Below are positions 17,876-27,356 of a stretch of 64,000 nucleotides of DNA, piece after piece; positions within the stretch are counted from its first letter, which is position 1; the number at the start of each line of letters is the position of its first letter. Made by a program: the position numbers and the translations under genes. The stretch is from Sphingomonas lacunae (lineage in GTDB: Bacteria; Pseudomonadota; Alphaproteobacteria; Sphingomonadales; Sphingomonadaceae). The notes under the pieces were generated by a model, which saw only the letters and a program-made list of their open reading frames with translations, searched no databases and was not told where the DNA came from. The stretch spans positions 2,046,001 through 2,110,000 of the forward strand of contig NZ_CP053015.1 of assembly GCF_012979535.1 (NCBI RefSeq), given 5' to 3'.

Positions 17876-18541
17876 ATGCGTATCCTGATCGTCGAGGACG
17901 AGCCCACGCTGGGTCGGCAGCTGAAGTCGACTCTGGAGAGCATGGGCTACGCCATTGATCTGGCAACGGATGGTGAGGATGGTCATTACCTTGGTTCGTC
18001 GGAAAGCTATGATGCGGTTATCCTTGACCTCGGCCTGCCCGAGATTGACGGCCTGACCGTGCTTGATCGCTGGCGCAAGGAAAAGAGGAACTTTCCGGTG
18101 CTCGTCCTGACAGCGCGGGATAGCTGGTCGGACAAGGTCGCCGGGCTGGATGCCGGCGCCGATGATTATCTCGCCAAGCCATTCCAGACCGAAGAGCTTA
18201 TCGCTCGCCTCCGCGCGCTGATCCGCCGCTCGTCGGGCAATGCGTCGAGCGAATTGACCGCGGGTGATGTCCGTCTGGACACCCGTTCGGGCAAGGTTAC
18301 GCTGGCAGGAGATCCGGTGAAGCTCACAGCCCAGGAATATAAGCTCCTTTCTTACCTGCTCCATCACAAGGGCAAGGTCGTCAGCCGGACCGAGCTGATC
18401 GAGCATATCTACGATCAGGATTTCGACCGTGATTCCAACACGATCGAAGTATTTGTTACGCGAATTCGCAAGAAGCTGGGCGCTGACGTCATCACCACCA
18501 TCCGCGGGCTGGGCTATCAACTGGAGGATCCGGCCGCCTGA
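17876..18541 (+). CDS. Response regulator, OmpR/PhoP family
   Basis: The 221-residue regulator has a receiver domain (residues 1-115). It carries the acidic pair EDE near the start, the phospho-acceptor aspartate in VILDLGLPEIDG, the LTARD threonine and the KPF lysine. It is followed by an OmpR-type winged helix (about 125-218, ending TTIRGLGYQLE). GGGAG precedes the ATG. The histidine kinase gene starts 20 bases downstream. The arrangement and sequences resemble PhoP/PhoQ, which sense divalent cations or membrane stress in other bacteria, but the signal here is unknown. Confidence 0.93.
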   Translation: MRILIVEDEPTLGRQLKSTLESMGYAIDLATDGEDGHYLGSSESYDAVILDLGLPEIDGLTVLDRWRKEKRNFPVLVLTARDSWSDKVAGLDAGADDYLAKPFQTEELIARLRALIRRSSGNASSELTAGDVRLDTRSGKVTLAGDPVKLTAQEYKLLSYLLHHKGKVVSRTELIEHIYDQDFDRDSNTIEVFVTRIRKKLGADVITTIRGLGYQLEDPAA

Positions 18542-18561
18542 CGCGGTCCGGCGCTCTCCTG

Positions 18562-19983
18562 ATGCACGCGCCTCATCCGCCGGTGACTGACGCTGTCGAC
18601 AAATCGGACGCTGGCCCTGACGCAAAGCCGGCCGCGCGTGCTCGCATGCGCTCGACCGGCTCACTCGGGCGACGCATGATCGGCGTTGCCGCCGCTTGGA
18701 TCCTGATGCTGCTGGTTGGTGGAGGAGTCGCGCTGGACCGGGTCATATCCCAGGCGATCACGACCAATTTTGACGATGGTATCGAATATCTGCTGGTAGC
18801 GATGATCCGTGCATCGGATGTCGGTCCAGATGGCAGGGTTCGGCTGCTGGAACCGTTGGGTGAGCAGCGCTTTGTCGAACCTTATTCGGGCCTGTATTGG
18901 CAAATAAACGGCACCGGTCAGGAGCCGCTGACGTCCCGCTCCTTGTGGGACAGGTCATTGGAGCTGGGACCGCCACATAGTGACGAGGATGTCCACGTCC
19001 GCGACAGCCCGGAGTTTGAAGGCGAACCGTTGCGGATCGCCGAACGGGACGTGATGCTGCCAAATTCGCCGATCATTTGGCGTTTTCAGGTTGCTCAGAA
19101 ACGCGAGCAGCTCGACAATCAGCTACAGTTGGTGCGCAAGACGATTGTTCGCAGCTTTGCGATATTGGCACTGGGCCTGATCATTTTGGCGGCCTTGCAA
19201 ACCATATACGGGCTGTGGCCACTGCGCCGGATACGTGCGGGTATTGCCGCCTTGCGACAGGGTGACCGAACCCTGCTAAACGAATCCATGCCTGTTGAGG
19301 TGCGGCCGATGGTGGAGGAGTTGGGCGAACTGATTGCTCACAATGAGCGCCAGGCCGAAGAAGCGCGGCGTCACGCGGGCAATCTCGCACATGCGCTGAA
19401 AACACCGCTGACGGTAATCATGAATGCAGCAACAGCGCGCGCGGAGGATCTGCCCGAGCTGGTCGTTCGCGAATCAGCAACGATGCGGCGCCAAGTCGAC
19501 CACCATCTGGCCAGGGCGCGGGCAGTCGGTCGTCGGGGCCAGACGCAGTTGCGTGCTGATGCGTGGGCAAGCATTGAAGCCGTTGAGCGTGCGGTTGGCC
19601 GTCTCTATCCCGAATGCAGATTTGATGCTGATGGCCCGCGCGATATCATCGTCCGAATTGAGCGGCAGGATCTGGATGAGATTCTCGGAAACCTGATGGA
19701 AAATGCCGCGAAATATGGCGGCGGCAGCGTGTTTGTGACCGTCTCGCAAGCCGATGGCGCGGTGATCTTCCTGATAGAGGATGACGGTTCCGGCATCGCC
19801 GAAAAGGACAGACAGCGCCTGTTCGACCGGGGCGCGCGGCTCGACACGGGCAAGCCTGGCACCGGCTTGGGCCTCGCCATCGTCCGCGATGTCGCTGAAA
19901 TCTATGGTGGCTCAGTGTCGCTCGAGGAGAGTGAGGATCTCGGCGGGCTTGCGGTGCGGCTTATCCTGCCAGCGGCGCTCTAG
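18562..19983 (+). CDS. Sensor histidine kinase, PhoQ-like
   Basis: The 473-residue protein has two membrane helices (about residues 38-60 and 196-216) that bracket a periplasmic sensor of roughly 135 residues. A HAMP-like linker follows, then the H-box AGNLAHALKTPLTV with the phosphorylated histidine, an N-box (GNLMENAAKYG) and G-boxes DDGSGIAEKD and GTGLGLAIV. The H-box form HALKTPL is that of PhoQ-type kinases. It is paired with the response regulator upstream. The first 35 residues, before the first helix, are a polar cytoplasmic extension; a later start is possible. Confidence 0.92.
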   Translation: MHAPHPPVTDAVDKSDAGPDAKPAARARMRSTGSLGRRMIGVAAAWILMLLVGGGVALDRVISQAITTNFDDGIEYLLVAMIRASDVGPDGRVRLLEPLGEQRFVEPYSGLYWQINGTGQEPLTSRSLWDRSLELGPPHSDEDVHVRDSPEFEGEPLRIAERDVMLPNSPIIWRFQVAQKREQLDNQLQLVRKTIVRSFAILALGLIILAALQTIYGLWPLRRIRAGIAALRQGDRTLLNESMPVEVRPMVEELGELIAHNERQAEEARRHAGNLAHALKTPLTVIMNAATARAEDLPELVVRESATMRRQVDHHLARARAVGRRGQTQLRADAWASIEAVERAVGRLYPECRFDADGPRDIIVRIERQDLDEILGNLMENAAKYGGGSVFVTVSQADGAVIFLIEDDGSGIAEKDRQRLFDRGARLDTGKPGTGLGLAIVRDVAEIYGGSVSLEESEDLGGLAVRLILPAAL

Positions 19984-20000
19984 GCGGTCCTGCCGGCGAT

Positions 20001-20318
20001 TCAGCCTTCGCCTTTGATCCGTTCATGGTGACGGATCACCTCATCGATGACAAAGCGCAGAAACTTCTCGGAAAATTCCGGATCCAGATTGGCTTCTGCG
20101 GCAAGGGCGCGCAGGCGAGCGATTTGGCGCTCTTCACGGCCAGGATCGGCGGCGGGCAGGGCATGGGTTGCCTTATACTCGCCGACCGCCTGAGTGATGC
20201 GGAACCGCTCGGCGAGCATATAGATCAGGGCCGCGTCGATATTGTCGATGCTTTGGCGAAACCGGTTCAATTGGTCATCCATGCCCTGGCTCATCCCCCG
20301 TGCGTGCTTCATTGTCAT
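20001..20318 (-). CDS. Chorismate mutase, AroQ type (second copy)
   Basis: This small helical protein carries the AroQ pattern RFRQSIDNIDAALIYMLAER, then RITQAVGEYKA, GREERQIARLRALA and the C-terminal FLRFVIDEVIRHHE. It converts chorismate to prephenate. The start is uncertain: in-frame ATGs at 20318, 20312, 20294 and 20282 are possible and none has a convincing ribosome-binding site; the domain itself needs only the last. It is divergent from the polyprenyl synthase gene. It is clearly different in sequence from the chorismate mutase at 2962. Confidence 0.88.
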   Translation of the reverse strand: MTMKHARGMSQGMDDQLNRFRQSIDNIDAALIYMLAERFRITQAVGEYKATHALPAADPGREERQIARLRALAAEANLDPEFSEKFLRFVIDEVIRHHERIKGEG

Positions 20319-20404
20319 TGCTGCAATGCTGATTGTCGGCTTTGCGCGCCCATGCAAGCGGGAAAATGTTTGCAAGTTGCAAAGGGCGGCGGCAGGGAGA
20401 CGAC

Positions 20405-21418
20405 ATGAGCGCCACGGTCCATACTTTGCCCAATGCCCGCCAACCCTCACTCGACCCGGTGATGGCGCTGGTGTCGAAGGATATGCAGGCGGTCAATTCT
20501 GTCATCCTCTCGCGGATGCAATCGGACATCCCGCTCATCCCCGAGCTTGCTGGCCATTTGATTGCTGGCGGAGGCAAACGGATGCGTCCGATGCTCACCC
20601 TCGCTTGCGCACGGCTGCTGGACTATGGCGGTACGCGCCATCACTTGTTGGCGGCAGCTGTCGAGTTCATTCATACCGCGACACTTCTGCACGACGATGT
20701 TGTTGATGGGTCCGATCTTCGCCGGGGCAAGCGCACAGCGAATATCATCTGGGGTAACCCGGCTAGTGTATTGGTGGGCGATTTCCTGTTCAGTCGCAGC
20801 TTCGAGTTAATGGTTGAAGATGGCAGCCTCAAGGTGCTGCGTATCCTCTCCAATGCCAGTGCGGTGATTGCCGAGGGTGAGGTGAACCAGTTGACCGCGC
20901 AAAGGCAGGTGAGCACGAGCGAGGACAAATATCTCGACATTATCGGGTCGAAGACAGCGGCGCTCTTTGCGGCAGCTTGCCGAATTGCTGCTGTAGTCGC
21001 CGAGCGGGACGAGGGCGTCGAACTGGCGCTGGACAGCTATGGTCGCAATCTGGGCATTGCATTCCAGTTGGTAGATGACGCGATTGATTATGTCTCTGAC
21101 GCGGCCCAGATGGGCAAGGATGTTGGCGATGACTTCCGCGATGGCAAGGTGACACTGCCTGTCATCCTCGCTTATGCGCGCGGATCAACGGAAGAGCGAC
21201 GTTTCTGGGAAGATGCGATGCTGGGCCATCGGGTCAGTGATGATGATCTGTCCCATGCCAAATCATTGCTTCAACAGCATGACGCCATTGCCGACACGCT
21301 TGTGCGTGCACGCCTCTATGCCCGTCGGGCTATTGATGCCCTTGCGCCGTTTCCGGCTGGACAGGCACGTAGCGCACTGGTTGAGGCAGCGGAGTTTGCC
21401 GTGGCTCGCGGTTACTGA
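20405..21418 (+). CDS. ispB: Polyprenyl diphosphate synthase (octaprenyl/decaprenyl type)
   Basis: This 337-residue enzyme adds isopentenyl units to make the long ubiquinone side chain. The first aspartate-rich motif is LLHDDVVDGSDLRRG and the second QLVDDAIDYVSD. GGGKRMRPML and KTAALFAAACRIAA are family hallmarks. The ATG at 20405 follows AGGGAG; the longer frame from 20333 has no homology. Chain length (often C50 in sphingomonads) cannot be read with confidence. It converges with the cation exporter gene. Confidence 0.93.
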   Translation: MSATVHTLPNARQPSLDPVMALVSKDMQAVNSVILSRMQSDIPLIPELAGHLIAGGGKRMRPMLTLACARLLDYGGTRHHLLAAAVEFIHTATLLHDDVVDGSDLRRGKRTANIIWGNPASVLVGDFLFSRSFELMVEDGSLKVLRILSNASAVIAEGEVNQLTAQRQVSTSEDKYLDIIGSKTAALFAAACRIAAVVAERDEGVELALDSYGRNLGIAFQLVDDAIDYVSDAAQMGKDVGDDFRDGKVTLPVILAYARGSTEERRFWEDAMLGHRVSDDDLSHAKSLLQQHDAIADTLVRARLYARRAIDALAPFPAGQARSALVEAAEFAVARGY

Positions 21419-21425
21419 ACGCGTC

Positions 21426-22382
21426 TCAACATCCGGAGCAGTTTTGCTCGCCTGTCTCCACCTGGACAGTTGTGTGACTGACGCCAAACCGACTGTTCAG
21501 CATAACCGCAAGCTCGTGCAGAAAAGCGTCACCCGGGTGGCCTGACGGCATAACAAGATGCGCTGTCAGCGCGGTTTCGGTGGTGCTGGTCGGCCAAATG
21601 TGCAGATCATGCACCGCGCTCACGCCCTGCTGGCATGCCAGCGCCTCGGCCACGGCATCATAATCAATTTGGTCCGGCACTGCGCCCAGCGACATGGTCA
21701 CGCTTTCGCGAAGAAGTCCCCAAGTCTGCCAGAAAATGAGCGCCGCAATGGCAAGGCTGACCATCGGGTCTATCCACAATAGGCCGGTTAACAGGATCAG
21801 GGCGCCGGCGATGACCACGGCAGCGGATACCGCCGCATCGGCTATCATGTGGAGAAAGGCGCCGCGTATATTGATGTCGCCTTTGCGCCCCCGTGCAAAC
21901 AGCAAGGCGGTGGCGATATTGATGACTATGCCGATGGCCGCAACGATCATCACGGTACCGCCTGCGACTGGTCGGGGGTCCGCCAGTCTTTGCACAGCCT
22001 CCAACGCAATGGCACCCAGGGCGATCATAAGCAGCAGGGCATTGATCATCGCCGCCAGAATCGAGGATTTGCGATAGCCCCAGGTAAAGCGCTTGTTGGG
22101 CGGCATGGTTGCCAGTTTGGCACCTGCCCAGGCAATGGCGAGGCCCAGCACGTCGGAGAGATTGTGCCCAGCGTCGGATAACAGCGCCACTGATCCCGAC
22201 ATAAAGCCATAGGTTGCTTCGACCGCGACAAAGCCGAGGTTCAGGACGATACCGATGGCAAAGGCGCGGCCATAGCCGAGGCCATGGTGATGGTGGGGGG
22301 ATCCGAGCGATTGGCTGTGTTCAAGACCATGCGTGTCCGCATGGCCATGATCATGCCCGTGATGGTGATGATGCCTGCCCAT
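21426..22382 (-). CDS. Cation diffusion facilitator (zinc/cobalt exporter)
   Basis: The 318-residue protein is a CDF transporter that exports divalent metal by proton exchange. The N-terminus is extremely histidine-rich (MGRHHHHHGHDHGHAD and a second HHHH patch). Six helices follow, with the metal site AGHNLSDVLG in helix two and MIADAAVSA in helix five. A cytoplasmic C-terminal domain ends with EQNCSGC, which could bind metal as well. It resembles CzcD/DmeF types. It is divergent from hrpB across 100 bases. No metal regulator gene is adjacent. Confidence 0.93.
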   Translation of the reverse strand: MGRHHHHHGHDHGHADTHGLEHSQSLGSPHHHHGLGYGRAFAIGIVLNLGFVAVEATYGFMSGSVALLSDAGHNLSDVLGLAIAWAGAKLATMPPNKRFTWGYRKSSILAAMINALLLMIALGAIALEAVQRLADPRPVAGGTVMIVAAIGIVINIATALLFARGRKGDINIRGAFLHMIADAAVSAAVVIAGALILLTGLLWIDPMVSLAIAALIFWQTWGLLRESVTMSLGAVPDQIDYDAVAEALACQQGVSAVHDLHIWPTSTTETALTAHLVMPSGHPGDAFLHELAVMLNSRFGVSHTTVQVETGEQNCSGC

Positions 22383-22482
22383 GCCTGTCCCGAACCGATT
22401 CGAGCGAGGGGTAGCAGCGAGCGCCCATGTGATGCTAGTCCCGCCCTTGCCGGGTAGGATTCATACCCCTATCCCGCCCGAC

Positions 22483-24942
22483 ATGACGTTGCCGATCCAC
22501 GCCGTCCTTGCTGATCTGCTGGCCGCCTTGCAAGACGGGTCCAATGCCGTGCTGATTGCGCCACCGGGCGCCGGCAAGACAACAGCGGTCGCCCCAGCGC
22601 TGCTCGACCAGCCATGGTGCGATGGGCAGGTGCTCCTGCTATCTCCCCGCCGCATTGCCGCACGCGCGGCGGCAGAGCGGATCGCCGAGATGGGCAGGGA
22701 AACCGTCGGACGGACAATCGGTTATGCGACCCGCATGGATGCCCGCCACGGGCCGGAAACTCGGGTTCTGGTCCTGACCGAGGGGATTTTCCGCAACCGC
22801 ATCATCGCCGACCCGGAGCTCTCCGGTGTGTCGGCGGTCCTGTTCGACGAAGTGCATGAACGCAGCCTCGACAGCGACTTCGGCTTGGCTCTCGCGCTGG
22901 AAGCACAGGCGGCCTTCCGCCCTGACCTGAGGCTGGTCGCCATGTCGGCCACGCTCGACGGGGAACGCTTTGCCGCGCTGATGGGTGATGCGCCCACCAT
23001 CGCCAGCGAAGGGCGGAGCCACCCATTGACGCTGCGCCATATCGGCCGCGACGCCACGCTGCGTATCGAGGATGACATGGCGCGAGCGGTGAGGCGGGTG
23101 CTGTCCGACGAACCGGCGGGGGACATCCTAGCCTTCCTGCCGGGTGTGCGGGAGATTGAGCGGACGGCGGAGTGTCTCGAGGGACTGTCTCTTGCGATCC
23201 TGCCGCTGCATGGGCAACTCGACCCTGCGCAACAGCGCGCTGCCCTGCGACCCGATCCGCAAGGCCGGCGCAAGCTCGTCCTTGCTACCAGCATCGCCGA
23301 GACCAGTCTGACCATCGATGGTATCCGTATCGTCATCGACAGCGGCCTTGCCCGGCGGGCCCGCTTTGACATTGCCGCCGGGACCAGTCGCCTGGTGACC
23401 GAGCGTGCCAGTCAGGCAGCAGCTACCCAGCGGGCCGGTCGCGCAGCGCGGCAGGGGGCGGGTGTAGCCTATCGTTTATGGGAGGAAGCGGCCACGGGTG
23501 GAATGGCCCGTTTTGATCCGCCGGAAATCAGCGACACAGACTTGGCGCCATTGCTCCTTGATTGTGCGGCGTGGGGGGAGAGTGATCCGCAACGCCTCGC
23601 TTGGCTCGACCCGCCGCCGGCGCCAGCGCTGGCAGAAGCACGCAGCCGGTTAACTCGCATGGGCGCGTTAGATGCTGGCGGAGGCCTGACCGAACATGGC
23701 CATTCCATTGCGGGACTGCCACTGCCCCCTGCAATCGCGCATATGGTCATAGCCGGGGCAGAGACAGGGCAGGCGGCGCTCGCCGCCGAACTTGCGATGC
23801 TGCTGTCAGAACGCGGTCTTGGCGGACGCGATGTGGACCTTTCGCAGCGGCACGCCCGTTGGATGCGCGAAAAGGGGCAGCGCGCGGATGCGGCCCGGGC
23901 TATCGCCCGTCGCTGGGCAAAGCAGGCGGCAGAAGGCAAGGCAGGCACACATAGCGCTACCATAACAGAGGACCGGTCCGTCGCCATCGCCCGCCTGATC
24001 GCCACTGCTTTTCCGGACCGCGTCGCCCGCCGGCGGAGTGGGTCGGGCGAGGAATGGCAGTCTGTGGGCGGCCGCGGCTACCGACTCGATCCCGCTTCTC
24101 CGCTCGCCAGTTCACAGTGGCTTGCAATTGCCGACGTGCAGGGTGCGGCCGGTGGTGCGCGCATTCTCTCGGCCGTGCCGATGAACGAGGCACTCATTGA
24201 CGCATGGATCGCCGACCATGGAAATACCCGTCGTACAGCGCGCTATGACGCATCCAATGACCGCGTTGAAGCAATGCGAGAACGTCGGCTGGGTAGCATC
24301 ATCTTGTCGCGCGCGCCCGACCCGGAAGGCGGCGACTCCGCCGCCCTTTTGGTTGAGGCGGTCCGCGATAGCGGGTTGGCCGTGTTGCCATGGACTGATG
24401 GTGACCGGCATTTGCGCGCCCGCGCCGCTTTTGCCGGGATAGAAGTGCTTGATGATGATGCCTTGCTCGCCAATCTTGAGGATTGGCTGCCGCCTTTGCT
24501 TTCCGGGCGCCGACGTTTCAGCGACATTCCCAACGGTGCGCTCGGGCAAGCTTTGCTCAATCTGATTGACTGGGACCAGCGCCAGACGCTCGATCGCCTG
24601 GCTCCGGCGGAATATCGAACGCCGGCCGGATCAAACCATGTGATTGATTATGCGGCAGAAGCGGGACCGACCGTGACAGCCAGGGTCCAGGCATTTTTTG
24701 GTCTCGACCAGCATCCTGTCGTGGGCAGCGGTGCGGTGCCGCTGGTGCTGAGCCTCGCCTCTCCTGCTGGCAGACCCATTCAGACGACACGCGATCTACC
24801 GGCCTTTTGGCGTGGCAGTTGGGCCGATGTGGTCAAGGAGATGCGGGGGCGCTACCCCAAGCATCCCTGGCCTGACGCGCCATGGGAGGCAGCGGCAACC
24901 TTGCGGACCAAGGCTGCGGATGCACGACGTTCAGGCAATTGA
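22483..24942 (+). CDS. hrpB: ATP-dependent helicase HrpB
   Basis: The 819-residue DEAH/RHA-type helicase has Walker A APPGAGKTTA, the DEVH box FDEVHERSLDSD, the motif SATLDGERF, LATSIAETSLTIDG and QRAGRAARQGAG. The large C-terminal HrpB domain follows. HrpB is a conserved RNA helicase of uncertain cellular role. The ATG at 22483 is chosen because homology starts immediately; the open frame reaches back to 22381. Confidence 0.94.
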   Translation: MTLPIHAVLADLLAALQDGSNAVLIAPPGAGKTTAVAPALLDQPWCDGQVLLLSPRRIAARAAAERIAEMGRETVGRTIGYATRMDARHGPETRVLVLTEGIFRNRIIADPELSGVSAVLFDEVHERSLDSDFGLALALEAQAAFRPDLRLVAMSATLDGERFAALMGDAPTIASEGRSHPLTLRHIGRDATLRIEDDMARAVRRVLSDEPAGDILAFLPGVREIERTAECLEGLSLAILPLHGQLDPAQQRAALRPDPQGRRKLVLATSIAETSLTIDGIRIVIDSGLARRARFDIAAGTSRLVTERASQAAATQRAGRAARQGAGVAYRLWEEAATGGMARFDPPEISDTDLAPLLLDCAAWGESDPQRLAWLDPPPAPALAEARSRLTRMGALDAGGGLTEHGHSIAGLPLPPAIAHMVIAGAETGQAALAAELAMLLSERGLGGRDVDLSQRHARWMREKGQRADAARAIARRWAKQAAEGKAGTHSATITEDRSVAIARLIATAFPDRVARRRSGSGEEWQSVGGRGYRLDPASPLASSQWLAIADVQGAAGGARILSAVPMNEALIDAWIADHGNTRRTARYDASNDRVEAMRERRLGSIILSRAPDPEGGDSAALLVEAVRDSGLAVLPWTDGDRHLRARAAFAGIEVLDDDALLANLEDWLPPLLSGRRRFSDIPNGALGQALLNLIDWDQRQTLDRLAPAEYRTPAGSNHVIDYAAEAGPTVTARVQAFFGLDQHPVVGSGAVPLVLSLASPAGRPIQTTRDLPAFWRGSWADVVKEMRGRYPKHPWPDAPWEAAATLRTKAADARRSGN

Positions 24943-25008
24943 CGCGACTCATTGATTGCTGTCGCCCGCTTCGCTAGGGGGCAGGGGACTTCAGACAAAG
25001 GGTGCCCC

Positions 25009-25287
25009 ATGCACGCACGCATTTTTCAGGAACCAAAGAATGCCATGCAGTCGGGCCGCGCCCGTACGCAGCGCTGGGTCCTTGAATTTGCACCGGCTGA
25101 GCCGCGCCGAGCCGATCCGCTAATGGGCTGGGCCGGCAGCGGCGATACGCAGAGGCAAGTCAAGTTGACTTTTCCGACGCTTGAGGCGGCAAAGGCCTAC
25201 GCCGAAAAGGAAGGCATTGCCGCCCACATCGTGCCCACCCCTTCGCGCACACTCAAGTTGCAAAGCTATGCCGACAATTTCCGCTGA
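25009..25287 (+). CDS. NADH-ubiquinone oxidoreductase accessory subunit, NDUFS4-like
   Basis: This 92-residue protein matches the ETC complex I subunit conserved region (mitochondrial NDUFS4, 18 kDa): MHARIFQEPKNAMQSGRA, then WVLEFAP, PLMGWAGSGDT, and LKLQSYADNF. It stabilises complex I near the NADH-binding arm. The presence of this subunit is typical of alphaproteobacteria. It stands alone here, away from the nuo operon, and converges with the NUDIX gene. Confidence 0.93.
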   Translation: MHARIFQEPKNAMQSGRARTQRWVLEFAPAEPRRADPLMGWAGSGDTQRQVKLTFPTLEAAKAYAEKEGIAAHIVPTPSRTLKLQSYADNFR

Positions 25288-25311
25288 GCGCCCTTAAATC
25301 GTTGCTGGCGT

Positions 25312-25854
25312 TTAGCGGGCCAACCAATTCGCGGACAGCAAGCTTACCAGCTTGACGTCGATGGCATAGCCTTCGGATCGTTTATCTGCGACAAAGCCAT
25401 CAATACCTGACAAGGGCACTCGATGGACGATGATGTCTTCGCCTGCCACACCGCCACCCTCTGCAACTTTCGTCAGACCGCGAGCCACCATCATGGTGAA
25501 GCTTTCGCCAACCATGCCGGGTGAGGAATAAAAGTCGCCCGCTACCTGCCATTCGGCCGCAACATAGCCGGTTTCCTCTTCCAGTTCCCTTGCCGCTGCG
25601 ATCTCAGGCGGCTCGTCGGTGTCTTCGTCACCAACAAGGCCGGCTGGCAGTTCAATGCATGGCTTGCCCAGCGGCACGCGATACTGCTCGACAAGAATGA
25701 TGTGGCGGCCATCATCCGCGTCATCAATGGCGAGGATAACCGCCGCGCGAATGCCCCTCGCGCGATTGACATATTCCCATTTCCCCTGCCGGACCGCGGT
25801 GATGAACCGGCCTTGCCACATCGTTTCTACGGGCAAGTCCCGATCATCCGTCAT
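25312..25854 (-). CDS. NUDIX hydrolase (ADP-ribose pyrophosphatase type)
   Basis: The 180-residue protein has the NUDIX box with [11 protein letters not shown], where the glutamates bind magnesium. Upstream are the strands [20 protein letters not shown], typical of ADP-ribose pyrophosphatases that hydrolyse ADP-ribose and related nucleotide sugars. The length is normal. It lies 15 bases upstream (in transcription it follows) of the TPM/LemA run on the same strand, so it may be read through from it. Confidence 0.9.
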   Translation of the reverse strand: MTDDRDLPVETMWQGRFITAVRQGKWEYVNRARGIRAAVILAIDDADDGRHIILVEQYRVPLGKPCIELPAGLVGDEDTDEPPEIAAARELEEETGYVAAEWQVAGDFYSSPGMVGESFTMMVARGLTKVAEGGGVAGEDIIVHRVPLSGIDGFVADKRSEGYAIDVKLVSLLSANWLAR

Positions 25855-25869
25855 ACTTTCAGCCTGTCT

Positions 25870-26553
25870 TCAGAGTTCGATAAGCCGATCGGGCATTTCA
25901 TTCCGGTCATCATGGCTGCGCGGAAAATGGGTGGCGAGCAAGGTGCCGACCATTTCCACCGCGCCAACAATGCCATCACCTGGTCGGCCATCACGGACAT
26001 CTGAGGTCAACCTCGCCATGGCTTCACCCCAATCGGCATCGTGCACCTTGCCGTTGATCGCTTCATCAGCGACGAGTTCGGCGCGATGTTCAGCGAGGCT
26101 GAGGTAGATCAGCACACCTGTGGCCGCGCGGGTCCTGCTTTCGATGCCGATACGGAAGGCGCGCACAGCTTCACGGCGCACGCGGCGAATCTTGATGGAC
26201 CTGGGCGTCAGCCAAATGCCCAGCAAGGTCCATCGCAACAGCGCCCAGCCAAGCCCAAAGGACAGTGACTGAACGATCAGCACCGACAAGAGCAACTCGA
26301 CCCGCGTCAGCTCCGGGTGCCAATTGCCGGTCAGAAAGACCACCCATCGTTCAAACGCCTCGGGCAGCAGCAAGATGGTTGCCAGTGACAACAGGGGGAT
26401 CAGGCCTGCGAGGAACAAAATCCAGTCCGCATAATCATCGGATCGACGCGCCACCATGGTTGAAATTTCGCCGTCGCTTTTCAGTTCGGCTTCGGCAACT
26501 GCCTCACTAATCCGCGCATGATCTTCAGCAGGGATCAAAAATTCCTTTGCCAT
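25870..26553 (-). CDS. TPM-domain membrane protein, third of the LemA operon
   Basis: From the ATG at 26553 the protein has 227 residues. A short helical N-terminus (HARISEAVAEAELKSDGEIS) opens a TPM-type region that is interrupted by two membrane helices (about residues 43-65 and 88-112). A C-terminal part follows with the TPM-like VLIYLSLAEHRAELVADEAI. Its start overlaps the stop of the preceding TPM gene by one base (TGATG), and the GGAGG inside the end of that gene can serve as its ribosome-binding site. The role is unknown; TPM proteins are linked to membrane protein quality control. Confidence 0.82.
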   Translation of the reverse strand: MAKEFLIPAEDHARISEAVAEAELKSDGEISTMVARRSDDYADWILFLAGLIPLLSLATILLLPEAFERWVVFLTGNWHPELTRVELLLSVLIVQSLSFGLGWALLRWTLLGIWLTPRSIKIRRVRREAVRAFRIGIESRTRAATGVLIYLSLAEHRAELVADEAINGKVHDADWGEAMARLTSDVRDGRPGDGIVGAVEMVGTLLATHFPRSHDDRNEMPDRLIEL

Positions 26554-27356
26554 CACCAGCCTCCGCTCGCGCCGCCGCCGCCAAAAGAGCCGCCGCCGCC
26601 CGAGAAGCCGCCGCCACCCCAAGAGCCACCGCCCCATGAGCTGCCACCGCCGCCCCAATCACTCCCACCGCTGCCCCAGACAATGATCGGGCCGCCCGAA
26701 CCCTTGCTCGAATAATGGCGTCCCTGTTTGCGCCCGATGATCAGCAGCAGGATGAAGAGGACAACAAAGGTCCAAAAGATAACCATGCCGATGGTATTGC
26801 CCATTTCTTCGGATTCAGCTGCCGCAGCGGCAACGCGCTGGGCTTCCTCGGGGGGGAGTGTCAGCTGGCGGATAACCGCATCCGCACCGGCCGTGACGCC
26901 GCCATCGAAATCACCCTCCTTGAACCTGGGTGTAATCTCGTTGCGAATAATTGTGCCTGACAAGGCGTCGGTCAGCACCGGCTCTACGCCATAACCGACT
27001 GAAATGTTCATCTTGCGCTCGTTTGGCGCGATCAACAGGACTACGCCATCGTTGCGTTCCTTATCGCCGATCCCCCAATGCCGGCCAAGCTGGTAGCCGA
27101 AATCGGCAATCTCATACCCCTGGAGATCGGGCACTGTCGCGATGACAAATTGCCGCTGGCTCTGAGTTTCCAGATTGGCGAGTTTGGTGGTCAGTGCCGC
27201 CTCTGTCTCGGGGGACAGAATGTTGGCGGCATCGACGACCCGTCCGGTCAATTCCGGGAATTGCTGTGCATAGGCAGGAGCGCCCGCCAACAAAAGTGAC
27301 AGTAGCAGGATCAACATGCTGGCCAACTGGCGCGCATGGCTCATGGCATTTGTCAT
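26553..27356 (-). CDS. TPM-domain protein with glycine-rich tail (YgcG type)
   Basis: The 267-residue protein has a signal peptide (to about AYAQQ), then a full TPM domain (about residues 32-170) with VVDAANILSPE, RHWGIGDKERNDGVVLLIAP and MNISVGYGVEPVLTD. A membrane helix follows (about 188-208). The C-terminus is almost pure glycine/serine/tryptophan, the hallmark of YgcG-like proteins. The first half would face the periplasm and the glycine-rich tail the cytoplasm. It overlaps both neighbours by a few bases. Confidence 0.9.
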   Translation of the reverse strand: MTNAMSHARQLASMLILLLSLLLAGAPAYAQQFPELTGRVVDAANILSPETEAALTTKLANLETQSQRQFVIATVPDLQGYEIADFGYQLGRHWGIGDKERNDGVVLLIAPNERKMNISVGYGVEPVLTDALSGTIIRNEITPRFKEGDFDGGVTAGADAVIRQLTLPPEEAQRVAAAAAESEEMGNTIGMVIFWTFVVLFILLLIIGRKQGRHYSSKGSGGPIIVWGSGGSDWGGGGSSWGGGSWGGGGFSGGGGSFGGGGASGGW

